DNA of 64,000 nucleotides from Streptomyces pyxinae (lineage in GTDB: Bacteria; Actinomycetota; Actinomycetes; Streptomycetales; Streptomycetaceae). Both the position numbers and the translations under genes were made by a program. Below the pieces are notes generated by a model. It worked only from the letters and a program-made list of their open reading frames with translations, had not been told where the DNA came from and did no database searches. Positions 14,205 through 22,741 of this stretch are shown here, in pieces. The stretch covers positions 1-64,000 of the forward strand of contig NZ_JANUGQ010000011.1 in NCBI RefSeq assembly GCF_024756275.1. Reading direction: 5' to 3'. Position 1 is the stretch's first letter; every line of letters starts with the position of its first letter.

Positions 14205-17101
14205 CGGTCCCGCCTCCTTGCCCCGGCGCGGGCCCCGGTCACGGCGGCGTCGGGTGCGGCCGGCTCCCGGGGGGCCGGCTTCCGGGCGGCCAGTTGCCGG
14301 GCGGGGTTACCGCCCCAGCGCGCGCCCGGCGGCACCTCCTCGCCCTTCATCAGGAAGGAATCGGGCGCCAGCACCGCGCCCTCGCCCATCGTCACGCCGT
14401 AGTGGACGAAGGCGCCGACACCGAGCGTGCAGTCCGGACCGACGGTGCTGTGCGCCGACTTGAAGGCGCCGTCCTCCTGCGAGTGGCTCTGCACCACACT
14501 GCCCGCGTTCAGCGTGCAGCGGTCGCCGATGGTCACCAGCGCCCGCTCGGTGAGATGACAGCCGTCGTCGAAGACCAGCCGGCCGATCCGGACCCCCGCC
14601 AGCCGCCAGACGACGTTCTTGAACGGGGTGCCGTTGAGGATCCGTATGTACATCTCCGAGGGCACCTTCCAGTAGCGCTCATGGAGCCAGAAGCGCCGGT
14701 CGTAGATGGAGCAGAAGAGCGGCCGCAGCGGGTGCCGGGCGGTGACCACCCGCTCCACCAGGGCGAACCACAGCGGACCGGACAGCAGAGCGAGGACATT
14801 GCCCACCGCGATGGCCCAGGCGCCCACCGGGGCGTACGACTCGGCCGCCAGGGACACCAGCAGGGTGACCCAGCAGAAGTACATCCAGCGGGACAGCAGA
14901 TAGAGGCCCATGGTCGCCGCGTTGTGCCGGTTCTTGGCGGCGAGCCGGTCGCTCAGCCCGGGGCCCTCCCGGAGGTCGTCGAACGTGCTGTCCCGCCGTA
15001 CCGTCCGGGGGATCTCGAAACACGGCGACCCCAGCAGACCGGTGTTCTCCCGTACGGCTCCGTCCACCGGGACCATGACCTTGGTGGCCAGCAGGCAGTT
15101 CGTCCCGGTCCGGCCCCGGGAGGGATAGGCGATCCGGTTGCCGAGGAAGTTGTGCGCGCCGACGGCCGCCCGGGAGACCCGGAACGAGGTGTGCGAGAAG
15201 TCCGCGTTGATGACCGACAGACCGTCCGCGACCATGGTGCCGCTGCCCACCGACGCCAGATACGGCGTCTCGTGCCGGACCTCGGTGCCGAAGTTGGAAC
15301 CGGTCTGCTCCACCGGCCTCAGCTGGTAGCCCAGCCGCCCCAGATAGTGCACGACGGCCGAGCTGTCACCGAACAGCCGCATCAGAAAACGGCGGTTGGT
15401 GGCGAGCATGATGATCCGGTGCGCCCCGTAGTGGAGACCGTAGAGCGGATAGACGCGGTCCGGGCGGATCGTCCGGGCGAGCAGCCGGGGCACGGTCAGC
15501 ACGAACAGCAGGGACAGCGGCACGGCCAGCAGGAAACCCACCGCCGACGCGCCCACCGCCTCCGCGTAGAACGCCGCGTCGGTGAGCGCCGAAGGCCCCG
15601 GCTCCAGGGCCGTGGACAGCTGCGGGGCCCAGGCCAGCACCATGCCCACCCCGCCGACCGCCAGCGGGATGTACACCAGGGTCACGGCGAGCAGCTGGAG
15701 CACACTGTGCGTCGCCCGGCGGAACGCGCCGCAGCCGCCCGAGGGCACCGCGCGGAACTCGGTGGAGCAGGGCTGGGCCGGAGAGCCGTGCCAGTGTTCG
15801 CCGGCCGGGACCGCCTGGCCGCTGTGCAGCGAGGAGGCATGGCCGAGCTGCGCCCCGTCGCCGAGCGAACTGCCGGTGTCCAGCACGGTGGCCTCGCTGA
15901 CGATCACATCGTCCCCGATGGTGACCGGCCCGGTCCGGAGCACCCCCGCCTCGGCGTGATAGCAGTTGAGGAACGCGTCCTTGCGGATCACCGTGCGCCG
16001 GCCGACCGACAGCAGGTCGGGACAGGCCGGCACATTGCGCGAGAGGACGACCGTGTGCCGTCCGATGCGCGCGCCCAGTGCCCGGAGATACATCGTGTAG
16101 AGCGGCGAGCCGACGAAGAGGACCAGCGGGTCGGAGCGGATCAGGGTCCGCACCACCCAGAAACGGACGTAGGACAGACTCCAGACCTCGAACTCCCGGG
16201 GCCGCCACCGGCCCACCAGCAGCCACTTCACCGCGATCGGGAGAAGACTGAGCGCCAGCAGGGCGAGCGTGCCGAAGACGACGGAGCGCGCGTAGACACC
16301 GAGCGGTCCCGAGCCGGCCGAGATCCAGTCGTACCCCAGGGCCGCGAGCACGGCGGCGAGGTACGAGTAGCCGAGAAACGCCAGGAGTTGGAGCGTTCCG
16401 CAGAGGACGTACCGGCGCCGGAGCGCTCCCCGGCGGTCGTCCGCCCGTGCCTCCCGGGCCGCCGCGGACGAGTCGGGGGACCTCGCCGGCACGGTCGTGG
16501 ACCCGGCCGGTGCCGGGGGAGCGATGGGCGCCGATGCGGCCCCGGCGGCGGTCCGGGCGTGCTCCGCGCCCCTGACGCCTCCGGCGTACGCCGCGTGTCC
16601 GGCGTCATCGGCGTCATCGGTGTGCTCGGTGAGCTCGGCGGCGTGTTCGGTGTATGCGCCGTGTTCGGTGTGCTCCGTCCGTTCGGTGGGTTCCATGGCC
16701 GCCGCGAGGGCCGCCGCCAGACTCCCGGTCGTCGGGTGCTGGTACACATCGCGCATCGACACCGGGGGCAGACCGGGGAGCTTCCGCACTCGCGCGCAGA
16801 ACCGGGCCATCACCAGGGAGTCGGCACCCAGGTCGGAGAAGAAGTCGCTGTCCTCCGCCACCGAGGCCGGGGGGACCCGGGTGACCTCGGCCAGTACCCG
16901 GCTCAGCGTCTGCGCCAGTCCACCGCCGTCCCGTCCCCCGTCCCGGCCGGCGTACGCGGTGTCCCCGGACCGGCCGGCGGGTTGCGCCGGATCCGTCGCG
17001 AGGGCCTCGGCCGGCTCCCCCGGGCCCGACTGCCCGGGCGTGGTGGGCGGGGCACTCGGGACGGCCGACGGAGGTCGGGTCACGGTCGGCTCTCCGCTCA
17101 T
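14192..17101 (-). CDS. Pls/PosA-type terminal membrane synthetase subunit (T-TM2-C1-TM2-C2-TM2-C3)
   Basis: 969 aa, first gene of the leftward operon. A carrier domain lies at about 60-135 (DLGADSLVMARF, Ser95). A Thr/Glu/His-rich linker follows, then paired membrane helices near 231-255/274-297, 464-492/516-540 and 733-755/759-783. These alternate with three soluble domains (about 335-445, 595-700, 833-935) carrying left-handed-helix hexapeptide-like runs such as TIGDDVIVSEATVLDTGSSL and TIGDRCTLNAGSV. Six TM helices with three tandem soluble domains is the C-terminal architecture of epsilon-poly-lysine synthetase (Pls), which catalyses iterative peptide bond formation. Here it is detached from the adenylation domain and has its own carrier domain. 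ATG 17101 has GGAGGGAG upstream; the frame is open further upstream but without domain content. Confidence 0.9.
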   Translation of the reverse strand: MSGEPTVTRPPSAVPSAPPTTPGQSGPGEPAEALATDPAQPAGRSGDTAYAGRDGGRDGGGLAQTLSRVLAEVTRVPPASVAEDSDFFSDLGADSLVMARFCARVRKLPGLPPVSMRDVYQHPTTGSLAAALAAAMEPTERTEHTEHGAYTEHAAELTEHTDDADDAGHAAYAGGVRGAEHARTAAGAASAPIAPPAPAGSTTVPARSPDSSAAAREARADDRRGALRRRYVLCGTLQLLAFLGYSYLAAVLAALGYDWISAGSGPLGVYARSVVFGTLALLALSLLPIAVKWLLVGRWRPREFEVWSLSYVRFWVVRTLIRSDPLVLFVGSPLYTMYLRALGARIGRHTVVLSRNVPACPDLLSVGRRTVIRKDAFLNCYHAEAGVLRTGPVTIGDDVIVSEATVLDTGSSLGDGAQLGHASSLHSGQAVPAGEHWHGSPAQPCSTEFRAVPSGGCGAFRRATHSVLQLLAVTLVYIPLAVGGVGMVLAWAPQLSTALEPGPSALTDAAFYAEAVGASAVGFLLAVPLSLLFVLTVPRLLARTIRPDRVYPLYGLHYGAHRIIMLATNRRFLMRLFGDSSAVVHYLGRLGYQLRPVEQTGSNFGTEVRHETPYLASVGSGTMVADGLSVINADFSHTSFRVSRAAVGAHNFLGNRIAYPSRGRTGTNCLLATKVMVPVDGAVRENTGLLGSPCFEIPRTVRRDSTFDDLREGPGLSDRLAAKNRHNAATMGLYLLSRWMYFCWVTLLVSLAAESYAPVGAWAIAVGNVLALLSGPLWFALVERVVTARHPLRPLFCSIYDRRFWLHERYWKVPSEMYIRILNGTPFKNVVWRLAGVRIGRLVFDDGCHLTERALVTIGDRCTLNAGSVVQSHSQEDGAFKSAHSTVGPDCTLGVGAFVHYGVTMGEGAVLAPDSFLMKGEEVPPGARWGGNPARQLAARKPAPREPAAPDAAVTGARAGARRRDRWER

Positions 17102-17475
17102 GCGCACTCCCTCCGGTGTTCGGACGGCGCGGACGGCCCGCGACGCGCGCCTTCCGACGGTACGCGTACGCGTCCGTGCTTCCGCGAGACGATCCGCTCT
17201 CGCGCCGCTTTCCCGCGAGCCGGCCGGCCACGAAAGGCGAGCCGGACCACACGGGTTCCTCATGAGTAATTCGGTGCCGAGACCCGTACGGATGTCTTTG
17301 AGGTCTGTTTTCTCCCTTGTGTCGATTTCTTGGGCGGGTGTGAGAGCGACCCGACGGCAGCACGCAGCACGCAGCACGCAGCGGGACGGATGGTGTGAGA
17401 GGAGTGACCGGTCGGGTCGCCCGGGCCGCCGACCGGTCCTCGCCGTGCCCGCACAGTGGCGGGGTCGCTCCGTCC
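17102..17475. promoter_or_regulatory. Upstream region of the split-Pls operon
   Basis: 374 bp holding the presumed operon promoter. The stretch 17260-17350 is distinctly AT-richer, while 17357-17378 carries a short tandem GCAGCAC repeat (three copies). A leftward frame in phase with the synthetase stays open through here, but its product has no recognisable domain and no ribosome binding site. I cannot place -35/-10 boxes with confidence. Confidence 0.4.
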
Positions 17476-17835
17476 GTGGCGTGTCGTCATGAGCTGACCG
17501 ACGATTCGTGGGTGGTGGTCGAGCCGTTGCTGGCCCCGCTGCGGAGGGGGCGGCCGGTGCCGGACCGGCAACACATGGTCAACGGAATCCTGTGGAGACT
17601 GTCCACCGGGGCGGCCAGGCGGGACCTGCCCGAGCGGTACGGGCCGCGGAAGACGGTTCACGAACGCTTCCGCCGCTGGTCGGCACGGTCGACCGAGCGG
17701 TCGTGTCTGTCGACTCCACGACCGCGCGGGCCCACCAGCGTGCGGCCGGAGCCCGAAAGGAGGCTCTGGCCGGGCGAGGCGCTGGGCCGGTCCCGAGGCG
17801 GGCTGACCGCGAAGGTCCGCTCAGCCGTTCCGGCG
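17476..17835 (+). pseudogene. Decayed IS5-family transposase
   Basis: An IS5-type transposase start is clear: LTDDSWVVVEPLLAPL, then MVNGILWRLSTGA and RYGPRKTVHERFRRWS. The next conserved block is out of frame (DRAVVSVDSTTARAHQ in the +1 reading, about 17692-17750), and a third (LGRSRGGLTAKV, about 17784) returns to the first frame. The catalytic DDE core downstream is not recognisable. At least two frameshifts and a deletion make it non-functional. It marks an old insertion next to the biosynthetic operon. No terminal inverted repeats could be paired by eye. Confidence 0.8.
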
Positions 17836-18357
17836 GGAGTCACCGGTCCGCGAGTACGCGCCGTACGAGGGCCGGGCCGCCGAGCGCGGCCACCGGGTCG
17901 GGCGCCCTGCGGCTGGCGGGTGAGCGGCTGCCGCGCCGCCCGGCCGTCGCGGACGCCGAGATCACCCCGGAGGCCGATGAGTACGCCGCGCTCTCCGAGC
18001 GGGAGGGCCCGCGCCGCCGAGAACCGGCCGGGCCGCCCGGCGAAGCTCATGGAGGCCCCGCGGGCACCCGGGATCCTCACCGGCGACCGGCGCGGCGGGA
18101 GCCTGGCGGTGCTCGCCGGTGCCGCGCCGCGCGCCGGCCCGGCCTGGCACGCCGCGCGTGACCGCTGACCGGTCCTGTCCCTGCCCGAGCCTGGGGCACG
18201 GATGAACGGACCATGCTTCGTGACGACGGTCGAGTGACAAACGTCAGCGAAAGCGATGAGTGATCACAGCAGTTCACCGCCCTGTGGTTCATAGCCTTGC
18301 GGTAGGGCGCTCAGGTGCCCTCACGCACCACGCGCACGACCCGCGAAGGAGAGCGTC
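17836..18357. other. Non-coding region after IS relic
   Basis: 522 bp. The first part, up to about 18170, keeps open frames but none with a recognisable protein; it may be further decayed insertion material. The last 150 bp is AT-richer and should hold the promoter of the hydrolase at 18358. No other feature seen. Confidence 0.4.
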
Positions 18358-19629
18358 ATGCCGCAGTCGGCCTCGTCCGAGTCGCACAGCACCGGCGGCA
18401 CCAGCAGGCCGGTGGGAATCAGCAGGAGACGGATGGTGACCGCGGGGGCGGCGTTCGCCATGGCGAACGCCGCCCCCGCGGTCGCTGGATCTTCCGCCCT
18501 TGCCGCGTCGCCCCACCGCGCGCCGGGCCAGGTGCGGCCACCCGTACGGCTCGCCCTCCCGCGCCCGACCGGTCCCCATGCCCTCGGCGCCGTGGCTCTG
18601 CACCTGCGGGACCGCAGCCGCCGGGACCCCTGGGTGGCCGCGCGGCCGGTACGGGAGCTGATGGTCCAGCTCTGGTACCCCGCGCGCCCGGTCGCCGGTC
18701 TGCCCAGGGCGCCCTGGATGAGCGCGAAGGCCGCCAGGGTCTTCCAGCAGACGGGCTATCTCCCTTCCCCGTACGCCACGCTGCCGAAAACCCATGCCCG
18801 TCTCGGAGCACCGCCGGACCTGCTCGCGGGGCGGCGTCCGGTCATCCTCTACTCCCACGGGCACGGCCAGCACCGCGGTTCCAGCACCGCGCTGGTCGAA
18901 GACCTGGTCAGTCACGGATACATCGTGGTCGCCATCGACCACACCTATGACGCCGGGCAGGTCGAGTTCCCGGACGGTCGCGTCGAGAAGTACGCGATGC
19001 TTCCCCTCACCGGGGACGACGATCCGACGATCCTCAAGGCGGTCGACGTGCGGGTGGCCGACACCCACTTCGTGCTGGAGGAACTGGCACGGTGCGCACA
19101 AGGGCACCATGCCGTCCTTCTGCGTGTCCTCGCCGGCCTGCTCGACCTGTCCAGGACCGCCATGTTCGGCCACTCCCTGGGTGGTGCCACCGCGGCCTCG
19201 GCGATGGCGGCCGGGGCGCCGATCGTGGCGGGCGCGAATCTCGACGGCAGTCTCTTCGGCCCGGTCGTGACCGGGGGATTGCGCAAACCGTTCCTCCTGA
19301 TGAGCGAGGACGCGGACAACAAACCGAGCTGGCCCGAGATCTGGCCCCAGCTGCGCGGGTGGCGCCGCTGGCTCCGGCTGACCGGTACCCGGCACTTCTC
19401 TTACACGGACTACGAGACGTTCATGCCGCAGGTCGCCGCGCGACTGGGAGCAACCAACGAACAACTGGTCGAGTTCATTGGCCCGCTCGACGCGACACGA
19501 GCCCTGGCCGTCCAGCGGCGCCATCTCCTCGCCTACTTCGACCTCCACCTGCGCGACCGCCGCGCTCGGATACTCGACGGACCGTCGCCCAGGTATCCGG
19601 AGGTGCGTTTCATCGACGGGACCGCCTGA
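18358..19629 (+). CDS. Secreted alpha/beta hydrolase (PAF-acetylhydrolase-like)
   Basis: 423 aa. The N-terminus has an RRR cluster followed by an Ala-rich hydrophobic stretch (MVTAGAAFAMANAAPAVAG), fitting a Tat or Sec signal peptide. The hydrolase core shows the oxyanion strand VILYSHGHGQHRG, the nucleophile elbow GHSLGGA (Ser273) and a late His in GTRHFSYTDYE. This arrangement resembles the platelet-activating-factor acetylhydrolase/lipase group, so an extracellular esterase or lipase role is likely. ATG 18358 is preceded by AAGGAGAG. No operon partner is seen. Confidence 0.85.
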   Translation: MPQSASSESHSTGGTSRPVGISRRRMVTAGAAFAMANAAPAVAGSSALAASPHRAPGQVRPPVRLALPRPTGPHALGAVALHLRDRSRRDPWVAARPVRELMVQLWYPARPVAGLPRAPWMSAKAARVFQQTGYLPSPYATLPKTHARLGAPPDLLAGRRPVILYSHGHGQHRGSSTALVEDLVSHGYIVVAIDHTYDAGQVEFPDGRVEKYAMLPLTGDDDPTILKAVDVRVADTHFVLEELARCAQGHHAVLLRVLAGLLDLSRTAMFGHSLGGATAASAMAAGAPIVAGANLDGSLFGPVVTGGLRKPFLLMSEDADNKPSWPEIWPQLRGWRRWLRLTGTRHFSYTDYETFMPQVAARLGATNEQLVEFIGPLDATRALAVQRRHLLAYFDLHLRDRRARILDGPSPRYPEVRFIDGTA

Positions 19630-19669
19630 AGTGCGGCCGGGTTGCCGAGTGGACGGAGTCCCGCGCCGC

Positions 19670-19863
19670 CGGCTGCCGCCGGCCTCACCCGATCGGCACG
19701 GACGACGAGGTGCAGCAGATCCCGCCCGATGACCGAGCACCTGGTGTGCCGACCGCCGGTGATCGACGGGCACGATCCGGTCGGCGTGGTCACTCTCGCC
19801 GGCGTGCCCCAGTCCCAGCCCGACCCCAGAACTGGCCACCCCCGGGCCCTGTCCGCCGACTGA
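19670..19863 (+). pseudogene. Relic of a CBS-domain protein
   Basis: Two CBS fragments in different frames: PIGTDDEVQQIPPDD (about 19690-19735), then MTEHLVCRPPVIDGHDPVGVV followed by TLAGV to the stop at 19863. The spacing matches the end of one CBS motif and the start of the next in two-CBS stress proteins, but a frameshift separates them and both flanks are missing. It is most likely the remains of a gene like the intact CBS-BON gene at 54479-55129. Confidence 0.55.
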
Positions 19864-20066
19864 ACCACCACCCGCCCGGGGCGGCCGGGCGGCAACGAGG
19901 CCCGTGAGCGTCCGGTGCGGCCCGTGCGGCAGGCCGGCCGCACCGTCAGCGGAGCCGGTGCGGCAGGAGCCCACGTCCAGGAGCTCGGGGCCCCGGCTGC
20001 GGCTTCGGATGGCGGGATACGTGCCCGCCGGCGCCGCCGGGTGAGACCTGCTCCTTGGGGGGCTGG
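19864..20066. other. Short intergenic region
   Basis: Between the CBS relic and the end of the leftward LysE gene. Nothing recognisable was found. The tRNA-like stretch seen near 19632 lies upstream of the relic and was rejected. Confidence 0.4.
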
Positions 20067-20735
20067 TCAGACTCTGGCTTGAGCGGGCACCTCGCGGGCG
20101 AGCAGCAACGCGACGGCGCCCAGGAGGGTGCCGGTGATGCGGCGTTGCGCAGTGGCCCAGCTCGGGCGGTGCCCGAGGAAGGCGGCGACGGCGCCGGCGG
20201 TGATGACGATCAGGGCGTTGACGGTCAGGCTCACCGCGATCTGGACCGACCCGAGAGCCAGGCCCTGCACGGTCGTATGCCCACGATGCGGGTCGATGAA
20301 CTGCGGAATCAGGGTCAGGTACATGATCGCGGCCTTGGGGTTGAGCAGGTTCGTCACCAACCCCATACGGAAGAGTTGGGCCGGGCTGTCACGGGGAATG
20401 TCACGGAACTCGAACACACCTCGCCCTCCGGGGCGCAGGGCCTGCCAGGCGAGGTGGACCAGGTAGAGGACGCCGGCCGCCTTGAAGCCGATGAACAACC
20501 AGGGCACGGCGACGAACGCGACCGCGAGGCCCAGGTTGGCCATCAGCATGTAGATGACGAAGCCGGTGCCGGTGCCGGCCAGGGAGATGAGCCCTGCGGC
20601 GCGCCCCTGGCTGATGCTGCGCGAAACGAGGTAGATCATGTTGGGGCCAGGGGTCAGCACCATGGCCAGCGCGGTGAGCGTCATCCCGAGGATGGACGCA
20701 CCGGTGGCGGGTGAGGACAAGGATGTATAGGGCAT
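20067..20735 (-). CDS. LysE/RhtB-family amino-acid exporter
   Basis: 222 aa and almost entirely hydrophobic, with about six TM segments. The family signature after the first helix is MVLTPGPNMIYLVSRSISQGR, and the second conserved block is LLNPKAAIMYLTLIPQF. LysE-family carriers export basic amino acids, homoserine/threonine or related metabolites by proton antiport. ATG 20735 is used because the first TM follows immediately and AGGGTGG lies upstream. It is divergent from the CGNR regulator with only 25 nt between starts, so co-regulation is likely. Confidence 0.9.
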   Translation of the reverse strand: MPYTSLSSPATGASILGMTLTALAMVLTPGPNMIYLVSRSISQGRAAGLISLAGTGTGFVIYMLMANLGLAVAFVAVPWLFIGFKAAGVLYLVHLAWQALRPGGRGVFEFRDIPRDSPAQLFRMGLVTNLLNPKAAIMYLTLIPQFIDPHRGHTTVQGLALGSVQIAVSLTVNALIVITAGAVAAFLGHRPSWATAQRRITGTLLGAVALLLAREVPAQARV

Positions 20736-20760
20736 GCGCCCACCCTGATGTAATGCCCTT

Positions 20761-21285
20761 GTGCACCTCAACCCTTACGGCGAGTATGCCGTCCTCCTTG
20801 CCCGTTCCTTGGCCGACGACTGGCCCGGCACCCGGGCCGGGATCGTCGAGCGGACCCGCGAGTTCGGCATGACGATGCCCTTCCCCGAGCGCCCTGACGA
20901 CCACGCTCGCTGCCGGGCGGTGCTCGATGACTGGATGCGGGTCGTCGACGCCCGTGATCCAGCCGAGCGGGCGGCGATCCTCAACGAGCAGATGGCCGCC
21001 GCGACTGCGTATCCACGCCTGACCGACCACAATGGCGAGGGCTGGCACCTGCACTATCGCGACGTCGACGACGATCTGCCGCGAGTGCTGCACGCCGTGT
21101 TCAGCGTCGGCACCGCACTGCACCTGACGACTCGTGGCATGAATCGCCTCGGCCGGTGCGCCGGCCACCCCTGTACGAACGTTGTCGTCGACACCTCGCG
21201 GAACGGTACCCAGCGGTACTGCTCACCACGCTGCGGCAGCCGGGATGCCGTCCGCCGGCACCGCGCTCGTCAACACGAGCGGTGA
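20761..21285 (+). CDS. CGNR zinc-finger transcriptional regulator
   Basis: 174 aa. The N-terminal part is the ABATE-type stress-sensor region. The C-terminal zinc finger has four Cys in CAGHPC...RYCSPRC followed by the basic DAVRRHRARQ, matching the CGNR family except that the CGNR tetrad reads CGSR. Such proteins are DNA-binding regulators with unknown ligands. The GTG start at 20761 is 25 nt from the divergent LysE start, leaving one shared control region. It probably regulates that exporter. Confidence 0.88.
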   Translation: MHLNPYGEYAVLLARSLADDWPGTRAGIVERTREFGMTMPFPERPDDHARCRAVLDDWMRVVDARDPAERAAILNEQMAAATAYPRLTDHNGEGWHLHYRDVDDDLPRVLHAVFSVGTALHLTTRGMNRLGRCAGHPCTNVVVDTSRNGTQRYCSPRCGSRDAVRRHRARQHER

Positions 21286-21744
21286 CGACTGCCGGCCACG
21301 GGCGCCTTCGGGGCGGGGCGCCGGCGGATTCGGCCCCGGACCACCGACCCGTCCTCGGCGGGCTCGATCAGGTGTGAGCACCCCGGTACGGGCCATGGAC
21401 GGGAAATGCGGCCCGCTCGACTCTGGGGCCAGTGCGGCCACCCCTCCCCGATGCGGAAGCCACGGCCGCCCCGCCAGCCACACAGCTACGGGCGTCTTCG
21501 CCGGCTTGGCCGGCGCCTCGGGCCCGCCGGCCGCCGCGTCGGGCACCGGACCGCGCTCGATGCGGTGGCATGCGCCATGCGCGTCTATCGCATACTCGTG
21601 GCCGCCGTGGCCGCCGTGGCCGCGATCCTCATGCCGGCCGGAGCGGCTCGACACATACGCCGGCCGCCACAAGGCCGGAGTCCACCTCGCCGCACTCATC
21701 CTCTGGCTCCGCGAACCCGTCCAAGATCCTTTGCCCGACCGGTC
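21286..21744. other. Intergenic region, no gene seen
   Basis: 459 bp between the CGNR gene and the leftward anti-sigma gene. Open frames exist on both strands, but their products are low-complexity and match nothing. A short GCCGCCGTG direct repeat lies near 21601-21620. Confidence 0.4.
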
Positions 21745-22017
21745 CTAGCGCCTTCCCCGGCCGCGCGGCCGGGGGAGGGGCGGGGCGGCCTCCCGGGAGA
21801 TCCGGGCGGCCCCGGCGAGGGTCCGGGCGCGCAGCTCGGGCGGCGGGACCACCCGGCAGAGGCCACCGAGGCCGGCGGTGAGCTCGGTGAAGGCGTCCAC
21901 CTCCCGGCGGCACGCGGTGCAGCCGGCCAGGTGGTTCTCGAAGGCGGCCTCCTCGTCCGGCGGCAGCGCGTGCAGGGTGTAGGCCCCGGCGGCGAGGTGC
22001 GGATCGGCGGAGGTCAT
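21745..22017 (-). CDS. Truncated zinc-finger anti-sigma factor (RskA N-terminal type)
   Basis: 90 aa. It contains the zinc anti-sigma motif HLAGCTACRREV (HxxxCxxC) after an AAGAYTLHALPPDEEAAFENH segment typical of the RskA/ChrR-type domain that clamps ECF sigma factors. Normal RskA proteins continue into a TM helix and a periplasmic domain; here the chain ends just after the domain with PRPRGRGRR, so it is soluble or truncated. It overlaps the sigma gene by ATGA at 22014-22017 and presumably controls that sigma factor in the cytoplasm. Confidence 0.88.
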   Translation of the reverse strand: MTSADPHLAAGAYTLHALPPDEEAAFENHLAGCTACRREVDAFTELTAGLGGLCRVVPPPELRARTLAGAARISREAAPPLPRPRGRGRR

Positions 22018-22556
22018 GTGTCCGACTCCATCCGCACCCGCAGCTCGCGCAGCCCCGCCCGCATCCGGGACTTCACCGTCCCCGGCGGGGTGGACAGCGA
22101 GTCGGCCACCTCCAGGTAGGTCATGCCCTGGTAGTAGGCGAGCACCAGGGGCACCCGCTGGTGCTCGGTGAGCGAGGCCAGGCAGCGGTGGACGCGCCGG
22201 TACTCGTCACGATCCTCCACGGTCTCGGCCACTTCGTCGAAGGCGCGGTCGCGGGAGAGCATCCCGGCCAGGTGCTCCCGCGCGGTGCTGGCCCGCACGG
22301 TCCGTACCCGGTCCACCGCGCGGCGGTGCGCGAGGGTGAGCACCCAGGTCCTGGCCGTACCGCGCTCGGGCCGGTAGCGGTCGGCGGTGCGCCACACCTC
22401 GGTCATGACCTCCTGGGTCACTTCCTCGGCCTGCGCGGAGTCCCGGACGATCCGCCGGGTGAGGCCCAGCACCGTGTCGGCGAGCGCGTCGTAGAGCCCG
22501 GCGAACGCCGCCTCGTCCCCGCCGGCCGTGCGGATCAGCAGCTCCCGCACGTTCAC
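22014..22556 (-). CDS. ECF sigma factor (SigK-like)
   Basis: 180 aa with the two-domain ECF layout. Region 2 has GLTRRIVRDSAQAEEVTQEVMTEVW (2.1-2.2) and RGTARTWVLTLAHRRAVDRVR (2.3-2.4). Region 4 has LTEHQRVPLVLAYYQG then MTYLEVADSLSTPPGTVKSRMR as the -35 binding HTH. GTG 22556 (protein MNVRELL...) fits the family start; upstream in-frame codons encode a repetitive tail with no homology. Pairing with the anti-sigma gene suggests SigK/RskA-type regulation, but the missing anti-sigma membrane part implies a cytoplasmic signal. Confidence 0.92.
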   Translation of the reverse strand: MNVRELLIRTAGGDEAAFAGLYDALADTVLGLTRRIVRDSAQAEEVTQEVMTEVWRTADRYRPERGTARTWVLTLAHRRAVDRVRTVRASTAREHLAGMLSRDRAFDEVAETVEDRDEYRRVHRCLASLTEHQRVPLVLAYYQGMTYLEVADSLSTPPGTVKSRMRAGLRELRVRMESDT

Positions 22557-22741
22557 GTCCTGCTCGGGTCCGTACGGCAAACGCTGCTCCCGGTCGCTCC
22601 CGGCCGTACCGCGACGGCGGCACGGCGTGCCCGTTCCCCGCCCTCCACTCCAGCTTGGGGCGGGTCCGGGAGGCGCGCAAAAGGACGCGGAAGGACCGGT
22701 GGCGGGGCGCGCGGGCGATGCCGCGCCGGGCATGACCCCCC

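Noticed and set aside
17102..17377. N-terminal extension of the membrane synthetase subunit
   Set aside because: The frame is open but has no ribosome binding site at its start and no domain content; ATG 17101 has GGAGGGAG at good spacing.
19632..19705. tRNA-like D-arm (GCCGAGTGG) after the hydrolase gene
   Set aside because: No matching acceptor stem, no GGTTCGAATCC-type T-arm and no anticodon stem at the right distance.
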